Assembly: GCA_942491485.1 (NCBI GenBank)
Contig: CALOAX010000002.1
Location: forward strand, 1 to 64,000
DNA: 64,000 bases
DNA from: Desulfoluna sp942491485
GTDB taxonomy: Bacteria; Desulfobacterota; Desulfobacteria; Desulfobacterales; Desulfolunaceae
Direction of reading: 5' to 3'
Below the pieces are notes generated by a model. That model did not search any database. It saw nothing but the letters and a program-made list of their open reading frames with translations, and was not told the DNA's origin. The position numbers and the translations under genes were made by a program. This document shows, piece after piece, positions 57,329 to 64,000 of this stretch; position 1 is the stretch's first letter; every line of letters starts with the position of its first letter.

Positions 57329-57878
57329 GTATCCTTCACCTTTTTCAGGCTCCGCCTGAAGTACGTCTCTGCATTGGCTATATCGAGGATTTCACCTGCC
57401 TGCCAGGAAAACAGCGATGACAAAATTCCAACAGATCAGCTCCAGCGTTGTTGTCCCGACAATCCGGCCCAGCCTTGAAGGCTCCGTCACCCTGATAGCC
57501 GTTCAGCCGCCCTGCGGACCCCCGCAAGACAAATGTGAAATTAGATTTAATAGCCCATAGGCCAAGGGTTTGTCAAACCGACAGAGGGAACATCCGCCCT
57601 GTTTTCGCAGGATTCCGGCACCCTGCCTTCCGCACCGGATACGATTCTTCAGTTGTCTTTTTTCCTTAATTCTGGTAACAATTCCTCTTTTTATTTTCCA
57701 ACCAGCACTGCGCCGCCAGAGGCGGCACGATAAAATCAATACTATTCTTGGTGACTTGGAAATGAGCCGGCCACAAAAACAGCCCGGAAAGACACCGGTC
57801 TGTGCACTCTTAGACCAACCGTTTCCCGGCCTCATCCCAACTCACCTAAGTGACCGATATTAGATAAGGGAGATCGTT
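57329..57878. other. Gap between divergent MORN and MYG1-like genes
   Basis: There are 550 bases with no gene I can support and no repeat copy. They must contain two divergent promoters. Confidence 0.4.
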
Positions 57879-58682
57879 TTGACCGAGTTGATTATCACCC
57901 ATCCGGGTTCTTCACATTTTGATGAATTCTTTGCCCTGTGCCTCATCCTGGCCGCGCACCCCGACACCGACTTCACCATTGAGCGACGGGAACCCACACC
58001 GGAAGAGGTGGCCGACCCCGCCACCTGGGTGGTGGATATCGGCGAAGACTACAACCCTGAAAAACGAAACTTCGACCACCACCAGAACATCGAACTCTCC
58101 GCAAGTTTTGTGCTGGTGGCCCAGGCCCTCGGATACTCCGACACCCTTTCTGCCCTCCCCTGGTGGCGGTTCAAAGACCGCATCGACCGGTTCGGACCCG
58201 TAAAAGTAGGGGCTGAAATCGGCACCAGCGAACTCCGCACCACTTACAGCCCCATGGAGGGTTGGATGCTGGACATGTTTGCCAAGTCCCCCAACACCTT
58301 CACCACCATCATGCGCCAGTTCGGCCAGAAGGCCATCGACAGCGCCCAGAAACTCACCGACCAGCTCAACCTCTGGGGAAAAGCACGTCGCGTTGAGATC
58401 AACGGCTACGGCATCCTCATCGGAGAGACCGATCAATCGGAAGGCGCCCAGGAGTTCAACTTCAGGCAGGCCGACCCTGCCGCCGTCTGCCTCAGCTGGG
58501 ACAGCCGGGGCGATGGCTGGAAACTCCTTCGCTTCGACAACGCACCGGAGGTCAATTTTTCAAAGCTTCTGGGTCGCCCTGAGATCAAGTTTGCCCACAA
58601 AACCGGATTTGTGGCCAAAACCCACGAGCGGATCCCCGTTGAAGAGGCCCTGGAACTTATCCGCCTCTCCCTGCCGGAATAA
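57879..58682 (+). CDS. MYG1-like (UPF0160) metal-dependent hydrolase
   Basis: The TTG start at 57879 follows GGGAGATCG. The 267 residues read IITHPGSSHFDEFFALCLIL, WVVDIGEDYNPEKRNFDHHQ and DRIDRFGP, like MYG1/UPF0160 proteins, which have a DHH-type metal site and exonuclease activity in eukaryotes. It is shorter than eukaryotic MYG1 (about 350) and its later part diverges, so this may be a distinct subfamily. A strong terminator follows 46 bases after the stop. Confidence 0.72.
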   Translation: MTELIITHPGSSHFDEFFALCLILAAHPDTDFTIERREPTPEEVADPATWVVDIGEDYNPEKRNFDHHQNIELSASFVLVAQALGYSDTLSALPWWRFKDRIDRFGPVKVGAEIGTSELRTTYSPMEGWMLDMFAKSPNTFTTIMRQFGQKAIDSAQKLTDQLNLWGKARRVEINGYGILIGETDQSEGAQEFNFRQADPAAVCLSWDSRGDGWKLLRFDNAPEVNFSKLLGRPEIKFAHKTGFVAKTHERIPVEEALELIRLSLPE

Positions 58683-58727
58683 GCCCTCCGCCTTAAAGGC
58701 GTCGGTGAGCAAATAGATACAAAGAGA

Positions 58728-58759
58728 AAAGGCCCCAGCGGATGCTGGGGCCTTTTTTG
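58728..58759. terminator. Bidirectional terminator
   Basis: A stem AAAAGGCCCCAGC / GCTGGGGCCTTTT with four-base loop lies between the convergent MYG1-like and CobW-like genes. Confidence 0.88.
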
Positions 58760-58964
58760 TGTTCATAGCTCTGGATCCTGGCTCTTCGTTCCTGCCCTGG
58801 GTGGCCCGTGGCAGCACCGCGTGGCCCGATACACCCCAGACCACGTTGAAAGCCACAGACAGACCCTGCTCATGGCAAGCCACGACATGGAACCGCTGAA
58901 AGAGATGGAGGTGAGAACAACGAAGGTGCACGGAACGGTATAAAAGCGGCCCCTGTCCCCGATT

Positions 58965-59990
58965 TTATGCCAGACAATCCTTAAAGCCTTTTTCCAGCAT
59001 GGGTCTGTCCAGTAGTCGACCAATGATAAGAATTCGGCTTTCTCTTGCCGCATCACCCCATGGCATGGAATCGGATCCTGTAAGTGTGGTATGAACGCCC
59101 TGGATAACGAACCGTTCGTCCTTTCCACTGATACTCAAAACCCCTTTTATCCTCAGTATATCCTCACCTTGAAACATCGTAAGGAAGGTCAACCACATTT
59201 CCACCTTTTGATCGTCTAAATCCCCAGGAATGACAATGCCGACGGAAGAAATCTCGTCATGATATGATGGAACCCGATCAAACAACCCCATAAAGCTACC
59301 GGTGGAATTCTTGCGTTGCTCGGGCGCAAGGAAGTCAGGATCAAGCTCAAGAACCCGATCAAGAGAAAAGCCATCGGCAGAAAGCACGGCCTCCGTGTCA
59401 ATTCGGGCGTGTTCCGAAAGCACTATGGTCGCCTGGGCATTCATCTCTGCAAGCCTCGATCGGATGGCTTGACTGCTTATCTCGTCAACACGGTCCAATT
59501 TGTTCAGAACGATAATATCCGCAAAACCAATCTGATTGCTTACAATCTCTTCCGTGTCGATATGCTTCATGACATATTCGGCATCAACAAGTGTCACAAC
59601 GGCGTTCAGCTTGAATTTTTCTGTCAACTCCGGTTCTGCAATGAGTACCTGTGCCACGGGTCCCGGCTCAGCCAATCCCGTTGTTTCAATAATAAGGGAA
59701 TCAAAATCTTCCCTGTGTTCATAAATTTCAGACAGCGCTTTTACCAGGTCATGTCGAATAGTACAGCAAATGCAACCGTCAGATAACTCCACCACCGTCG
59801 GGCCCTGTGTTTCATCGATGAGGTCCTGATCGATACCTATTTCACCAAACTCATTTTCAATGATGGCAAAACGTGTTTCGCTCCTGCTGGTAATGATATG
59901 ATTGAGCAGTGTCGTTTTACCTGCTCCAAGGCCTCCGGTTAATATCGTTACGGGAATCGTTTTTTTCTTTATCGGTTTTTTGCTTACCAC
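58965..59990 (-). CDS. CobW/G3E-family GTPase, probable metal chaperone
   Basis: The protein has 341 residues. Walker A is VTILTGGLGAGKTTLLNHII, followed by FAIIENEFGEIGID, the metal-binding CICC motif in ELSDGCICCTIRHDL, IIETTGLAEPGPVAQVL, and the GTP-specificity NKLD motif in ADIIVLNKLDRVDE. The C-terminal CobW domain holds VEMWLTFLTMFQGEDILRIKG and FVIQGVHTTL. COG0523 members deliver zinc, cobalt or iron to client enzymes; no client is adjacent. Composition is more AT-rich than the neighbours, as in the U32 gene. Confidence 0.9.
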   Translation of the reverse strand: MVSKKPIKKKTIPVTILTGGLGAGKTTLLNHIITSRSETRFAIIENEFGEIGIDQDLIDETQGPTVVELSDGCICCTIRHDLVKALSEIYEHREDFDSLIIETTGLAEPGPVAQVLIAEPELTEKFKLNAVVTLVDAEYVMKHIDTEEIVSNQIGFADIIVLNKLDRVDEISSQAIRSRLAEMNAQATIVLSEHARIDTEAVLSADGFSLDRVLELDPDFLAPEQRKNSTGSFMGLFDRVPSYHDEISSVGIVIPGDLDDQKVEMWLTFLTMFQGEDILRIKGVLSISGKDERFVIQGVHTTLTGSDSMPWGDAARESRILIIGRLLDRPMLEKGFKDCLA

Positions 59991-60489
59991 GTCTCACTCT
60001 CTCTTTGGTTAGTCATGTCAGGAACGGCTCTTTACCCCGTCCAAGGTACCCATTTTTCAACGCCTGATAAATAGCAAACTATAATCTGTCGGCAATAAGG
60101 GTACCCCTGAAATGATTCAGGGGTACCCTTGAATGGCTTCTGTTTCGACGCTCGCGCCAAAGAAGCTGACCATCAGGTTCGTACATACTCCGGAGGCGCT
60201 TCGGGTTTTCATATAAAACGACGTGCCCCATGGATTCACCCACATTCTCCCCACCCCTGTTCCCTTCCAGAGCCACGATGCGATCATTGCTCATCAGACC
60301 CAACTAAGCTTCTCTAATATTTCACCTACGTTAATTCAAAAACTATCAAAGGGTTGTCAAACACAACCGAAAATAAAGGCTATTAAAGGTTCAGAACGCA
60401 TTCTTATCGGTCGATACCATAGTTATTCAATGATCATACGAGAGGAATACTCTCTCTTAGTTCACGGACCTATACAGTGAAGGATCACA
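59991..60489. other. Gap upstream of the chemoreceptor gene
   Basis: No gene. It contains the long perfect hairpin at 60097-60130 (separate entry) and AT-rich sequence before the MCP start. Confidence 0.4.
60097..60130. repeat. Perfect 15-bp inverted repeat with four-base loop
   Basis: AAGGGTACCCCTGAA and TTCAGGGGTACCCTT enclose ATGA. It lies upstream of the CobW-like gene, about 107 bases before its start codon, and could be an operator, an attenuator or a leftover terminator. Confidence 0.7.
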
Positions 60490-62493
60490 ATGATGAAATG
60501 GACGATTCGAAAGAAACTGGTGGTTGGGTTTGCCTGCGCGATCTTCATGCCCATGATATTAATCTTTGCCCTGCTGGGGGGCCGCATGCGAAGCGATGCG
60601 GTGTCGGGATTTGTGGAAAACTCGACCCGCGAGCTGGCCCAGATCGACAATGCCATGACGATCCTGCTTCAGGGGGCGGAAAAAGACGTGGCCATGATGG
60701 CGCGTGATGAACTCTTTTTAAGAACCAAAGGGGAACTGACCTCCTACGCGGAGACCACCGAAGCCACCCCCATGATCCCATCACAAAACAGCGCCACAGA
60801 ACAGGAGCTCTATTCCCTGTTTAAAGACAGCGGTGAAACCCACCCCGAATACTCGGTCTGGGCCGTGGGCACGGTCGACGGAGGGTATGTCCAGTACCCT
60901 GCAAAAACCAGGAAAGCCGGGTACGACCCGGTAAAACGCAGCTGGTACAAAGCAGCCCTCACCCAGCCCGGCAAGGTTGTCTCCATGGGAGCCTACAACT
61001 CCTCCAGCGGGGCCTGCCTGGGATTTGTCAAAACCCTGAACAGAGAGGACGGGCAGCTCGAAGGGGTCCTCAGCCTTGACATCACCCTGAATCGCCTGAC
61101 AGAAATTTTATCAAAGGTACGCTTTGGCAAGACAGGCTATGTCATCCTCACCACCGACGACGGGACCATCCTCTCCGAATCCCGATACCCCGAACGAAAC
61201 TTTAAAAACATCTCCGACGTTGCAGAAGGGTACGAAAAGCTTGCACAGCTCGACGGCAGGGGAAAAACCCTCACCCTGAACGGAAAAAAAATGATCGCCA
61301 GCAGCCTTGCCTCCCCCAAGTACGGCTGGCACTTCATCGGAGTGGCAGAGCACGCAGAGGTGATGGCCGGGTTCTGGTCCATCGCCAAAGCCATGGCCCT
61401 TGTGGGCATTGGTGTATCCATCCTCTTTTTCGGAGGAGCCGTCATCATGGCCAACGCCATGGCCCGCCCTATAACAGAGGTGACCCGAACCCTTAAAGTA
61501 CTGGCCAACGGCGAAGGCGACCTCACCCATCGCATTGACGTGACAAGCGGCGATGAAGTGGGCGACATGGCCGAAAGCTTTAACGCCTTCCTCGAAAGCC
61601 AGAAAGATCTCATCGTTGAAATCATGGAATCGTTTCGGGGCGTGGACGGCGCATCAGAAACCCTTAACGGCCTGGCCGAGAAGATGAGCCTGCGCTCTGT
61701 GGAGACAGAAGAGCAGAGCCGAAGCACCGCCTCTTCCGCCATCGAGGTTCACGGCGCCTTGCGCCAAGTGGTGAACTCCATGGAAGAGACCGCAGACAAA
61801 GTCAACCAGATGGCCGCGGCAACAGAGCAGATCTCCGCTGGCATCAGCGAAATTGCCCTTCAATCCGAAAAAGCACGATGCATCAACCAGACAGCGACAA
61901 CGGAAGTCAAAGAAACCGTGGCCTCCATGGATGGCCTTGCAAAGGCAGGGGAAGAGATCGGCAAGGTCACCGCCGCCATCACCGATATCTCCGAGCAGAC
62001 AAACCTCCTGGCACTGAACGCCACCATCGAAGCAGCCCGTGCAGGCTCCGCCGGCAAAGGCTTTGCCGTTGTGGCAGGCGAAATCAAGGAGCTCTCCCGC
62101 CAGACCTCAGAGGCCACAGAAGAGATCGCCACCCTCATTCAGAATATCCAGAAAGCCTCCGCAGAAGGAAGCACGAGGATGGACGCCATTCTCTCCACCA
62201 TCTCCGACATCGGAGAAATCGTCGTAACCATTGCCGCAGCCATGGAAGAGCAAACCGCTGCCACCAGCGAAATTGCCGGAAACGTGAACATGACCTCATC
62301 ATCCCTGAGCGAGATGACACAAGAAGTGGTGGGACATGTCGAAGTGCTTGATGGGGCCGTGAGGCAAGTCCAAACTGTCTCGGAAGCCGTCGGCGGCATG
62401 CGGGAAGAGAGCGGACGGGTCAGCGGAAGCGCCGAAGAACTCAAAGTGCTTGCCGGTGAAGTCCACAAGCTGCTGAACCGGTTTCACGTGTAG
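60490..62493 (+). CDS. Methyl-accepting chemotaxis protein with dCache sensor
   Basis: The protein has 667 residues; ATG 60490 or the adjacent ATG 60493 follows AAGGAT. There is a transmembrane helix at residues 8-30, then a periplasmic dCache domain (YSVWAVGTVDGGYVQYPAKT, DPVKRSWYKAALTQPGKVV, GKTGYVILTTDDGTILSES), a second helix near 305-325, HAMP (PITEVTRTLKVLANGEGDLT) and the cytoplasmic signalling hairpin with its tip DISEQTNLLALNATIEAARA. No C-terminal CheR-binding pentapeptide is present. The dCache type often senses amino acids or organic acids. No che genes lie in the window. Confidence 0.93.
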   Translation: MMKWTIRKKLVVGFACAIFMPMILIFALLGGRMRSDAVSGFVENSTRELAQIDNAMTILLQGAEKDVAMMARDELFLRTKGELTSYAETTEATPMIPSQNSATEQELYSLFKDSGETHPEYSVWAVGTVDGGYVQYPAKTRKAGYDPVKRSWYKAALTQPGKVVSMGAYNSSSGACLGFVKTLNREDGQLEGVLSLDITLNRLTEILSKVRFGKTGYVILTTDDGTILSESRYPERNFKNISDVAEGYEKLAQLDGRGKTLTLNGKKMIASSLASPKYGWHFIGVAEHAEVMAGFWSIAKAMALVGIGVSILFFGGAVIMANAMARPITEVTRTLKVLANGEGDLTHRIDVTSGDEVGDMAESFNAFLESQKDLIVEIMESFRGVDGASETLNGLAEKMSLRSVETEEQSRSTASSAIEVHGALRQVVNSMEETADKVNQMAAATEQISAGISEIALQSEKARCINQTATTEVKETVASMDGLAKAGEEIGKVTAAITDISEQTNLLALNATIEAARAGSAGKGFAVVAGEIKELSRQTSEATEEIATLIQNIQKASAEGSTRMDAILSTISDIGEIVVTIAAAMEEQTAATSEIAGNVNMTSSSLSEMTQEVVGHVEVLDGAVRQVQTVSEAVGGMREESGRVSGSAEELKVLAGEVHKLLNRFHV

Positions 62494-62504
62494 GTGAATC
62501 TTAA

Positions 62505-62605
62505 GAGCGCCTCCGGCGGCAAGGTGAGCCACCTTGAAAGCTGATTGCGTAAGCGCTTTGCCCCTCGTTCCTCGGGGCAAAGCGCTTACGCCTTTCGGCA
62601 GGTAT
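62505..62605 (+). repeat. Composite repeat with perfect 18-bp hairpin
   Basis: Module 1 (GCCTCCGGCGGCAAGGTG) precedes arms GCGTAAGCGCTTTGCCCC (62547-62564) and GGGGCAAAGCGCTTACGC (62574-62591) around TCGTTCCTC. It starts about 15 bases after the MCP stop. Confidence 0.82.
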
Positions 62606-62679
62606 GAATTTGGAATTATGTATGTAGAGCTGGGAACTTTTCAAACTCGAATAAACTACCTCCGGCGGCGAGAGTGGAG

Positions 62680-62812
62680 GTGCTTCAAACCGAATAACAG
62701 AAAAAATTTCTACCACGAAGGACACGAAGAGCACGAAGGCGGCTTCGCCGCAAAAAGAAACTACCCCTCTTTTGTTTTCCTTCGTGTCCTTCGTGATCTT
62801 CGTGGTTCATAA
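62680..62812. repeat. ACCACGAAGG-type long inverted repeat
   Basis: ACCACGAAGGACACGAAGAG at 62712 pairs with CTCTTCGTG-like sequence in 62779-62806 (CCTTCGTGTCCTTCGTG). Translated it gives the HEGHEEHEG and FVFLRVLRDLRG strings often mistaken for genes. A half copy lies at 51961-52025. Confidence 0.75.
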
Positions 62813-62902
62813 GAATTCTTTTACACGGTCCCTAAACAGAGCCATTTACCATGGCGCATCTCTTCGTGTCCCGTGAGTCCATACCCCAAGAAAGACCCTG
62901 CC

Positions 62903-63352
62903 CTATTCCCCCTGGTCCTTCTGATCCAGTACGTTTCTCATGTAACACGACAGGGCCTCCTGAAGCGTCGATGCAGCAAGACCGGAGCAATGGGTGTCCT
63001 CGTCAGGCAACTTCCCCACCGTCTGCAAAACAAGCTCCCCCGTGATGTCTGCAATCTCATCGGGGCTTCTTCCAATGGCAAGCTCGGATGCAAAGGACCC
63101 GCACAGAGCACTTGAAGCACACCCATTTGTAAAATATGACGCATCCGCAACGCGGTTCCCTGAAAACTTCAGGTAAATCTCCATGGTGTCCCCGCACGAC
63201 CCGGTCAACGAGGCAAAACCATCCGCCGCCTCCATCCTCCCGTTAAAACGAGGGTTCCTCCAGCGCTCATACCCCTTTTCACCAAAAGCGTCCCGTGCGT
63301 CATCTAAAATTTCTTCCTGCAAATTGTCCAAAAACTTGTCTAAATTATCCAT
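62903..63352 (-). CDS. IscU/NifU-type iron-sulfur cluster scaffold protein
   Basis: The protein has 149 residues from ATG 63352. The three conserved cysteines lie in GSCGDTMEIYLKF, FTNGCASSALCGSFASELAI and THCSGLAASTLQEAL, as in the NifU N-terminal domain. The N-terminal helix (LDKFLDNLQEEILDDARDA) and RWRNPRFNGRME fit this family. It would carry Fe-S clusters during assembly. No IscS, IscR or other isc/suf gene is adjacent, so this may be an accessory scaffold. The first cysteine is followed by Gly-Asp, the usual arrangement. Confidence 0.88.
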   Translation of the reverse strand: MDNLDKFLDNLQEEILDDARDAFGEKGYERWRNPRFNGRMEAADGFASLTGSCGDTMEIYLKFSGNRVADASYFTNGCASSALCGSFASELAIGRSPDEIADITGELVLQTVGKLPDEDTHCSGLAASTLQEALSCYMRNVLDQKDQGE

Positions 63353-63401
63353 CTCTGTTTCCTGCGGTTGTTCAGTTTGTTGTTAAAAGAAATACAAAAG
63401 C

Positions 63402-63450
63402 TGTGCCTCCGGCGGCAAGGTGGGCCACCTTGAAAGCGGGTTGGGGAGGG
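63402..63450 (+). repeat. Truncated composite repeat copy
   Basis: Module 1 (GCCTCCGGCGGCAAGGTG then GGCCACCTTGAAAGCGGG) is present, but the hairpin that normally follows is missing. Confidence 0.65.
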
Positions 63451-63500
63451 ATTCTCAACGCACAGAGCACTTTTGTCCGATATCAAGGAACGACCCCTTG

Positions 63501-64000
63501 TCACTGAGAACAAACCTCAAACGCTTCTGGTTTAAAGCTCAGAATATCGACACATTCAGGATTCGTGCATGTAATGATTCGTTGAAGCTCATCTTCGGAA
63601 TAGTGTCTGCGTAAATTTTTAATTATCATTAAGGCTGTTTGGTAATATCTGCACTTATTATTTTCAGCTTCAAGAAATGATTCAAGTTTTTGTTGAGAAC
63701 GAAGGGCTACTTTTTCCGCTTGATCTTTTTCCGAGGCAACCTTGGCAAGTTGTAATTCATATTTTTTTATTGTTCGGTCCAACCTTCTTTGAATATCTTC
63801 TATCATTTCGTTATTATCTGTAATTCTTGAAGTTTTGAGCTGTTCTGAGTTGTACTTTTGAGGAAAATAGTTTTTTTGGATATTCTTGACAAACATGATG
63901 TCTGTCTGCCAAACACCGTCTATATTCCATAAAAGAACACATACTAAAAAAATTAAACTGCATAGTTCCCATAAAAAATTCAAAAAACCATTTTGACTGT
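63501..64000 (-). CDS. Hypothetical membrane-anchored coiled-coil protein (possibly 5' partial)
   Basis: The frame can start at TTG 63983 (160 residues) but stays open to the window edge, so the gene may begin outside. A hydrophobic N-terminal helix (LIFLVCVLLW) is followed by a coiled coil (IQRRLDRTIKKYELQLAKV, SEKDQAEKVALRSQQKLES) and a small C-terminal domain with cysteines (ITCTNPECVDIL). The AT content is markedly higher than in the rest of the window, suggesting acquired DNA. I do not recognise the family. Confidence 0.6.
   Translation of the reverse strand, partial: SQNGFLNFLWELCSLIFLVCVLLWNIDGVWQTDIMFVKNIQKNYFPQKYNSEQLKTSRITDNNEMIEDIQRRLDRTIKKYELQLAKVASEKDQAEKVALRSQQKLESFLEAENNKCRYYQTALMIIKNLRRHYSEDELQRIITCTNPECVDILSFKPEAFEVCSQ

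Noticed and set aside
57570..57863. Plus-strand open frame of 97 residues before the MYG1-like gene
   Set aside because: Arg/Pro-rich composition, no RBS and no recognisable domain; more likely promoter region.
17030..62605. CRISPR array made of the repeated hairpins
   Set aside because: Copies are kilobases apart with no regular spacing and no cas genes.
62534..62812. Open frame encoding HEGHEEHEG and FVFLRVLRDLRG strings
   Set aside because: This is translation of a dispersed inverted repeat, not a gene; it has no RBS and begins inside another repeat.

Overview
The window looks like a chromosomal segment of a Gram-negative anaerobe of the Desulfobacterota (sulfate-reducer-like deltaproteobacteria). 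Pointers are an OmcA/MtrC-type decaheme cytochrome lipoprotein, several outer-membrane beta-barrels, a KamA-type radical SAM protein, a DUF4911 protein, an FmdE-like protein and a dense population of short GC-rich dispersed repeats. This placement is inferred from gene content; no rRNA or tRNA gene was seen.

Layout. 1-6.5 kb: a plus-strand cluster for flavin- and heme-based electron transfer (Gx/EcfT-like membrane protein, porin, ApbE, FMN-binding protein, decaheme cytochrome), every member carrying frame breaks. 6.5-16.8 kb: OmpA-family protein, a gap with a DUF2860 barrel remnant, a U32 protein, a small membrane protein, a hybrid sensor kinase, an intact DUF2860 barrel and a methyltransferase. 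17-30 kb: mostly minus-strand housekeeping genes (pepN, pyrG, eno, NudL-like Nudix, purB) plus a sigma-54 activator. 30-33 kb: a cytoplasmic NrtA-like protein and a receiver-NrtA fusion, then a lone receiver. 33-49 kb: PHP protein, bifunctional-nuclease-family protein, miaB, DUF4911, recJ, KamA-like protein, rlmD, thiD, hisG, hisE, leuD, leuC and a cupin regulator. 49-64 kb: FmdE-like protein, a protein with a possible Cry-toxin-like helical domain, a FliL-like lipoprotein, a transglutaminase-like/methyltransferase pair, a MORN-repeat protein with a coupled 55-residue gene, MYG1-like and CobW-like proteins, a chemoreceptor and an IscU/NifU-like scaffold.

Two window-wide patterns stand out. 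First, nearly every broken gene, purB and pepN included, can be restored by changing the length of a short homopolymer by one base. That points to sequencing or assembly error more than to decay; the porin at 1.1-2.4 kb, which also has a stop codon, is the doubtful case. Second, most larger intergenic gaps hold copies of a modular repeat. One module is a hairpin with a conserved loop and arms that differ between copies yet still pair within each copy. A 147-bp MITE-like element with perfect 13-bp ends and a TTAG duplication lies at 53.3 kb.

The least conventional proteins are the receiver-NrtA fusion (31.2 kb) with its free-standing NrtA-like neighbour, and the Cry-domain-like protein (50.9 kb).
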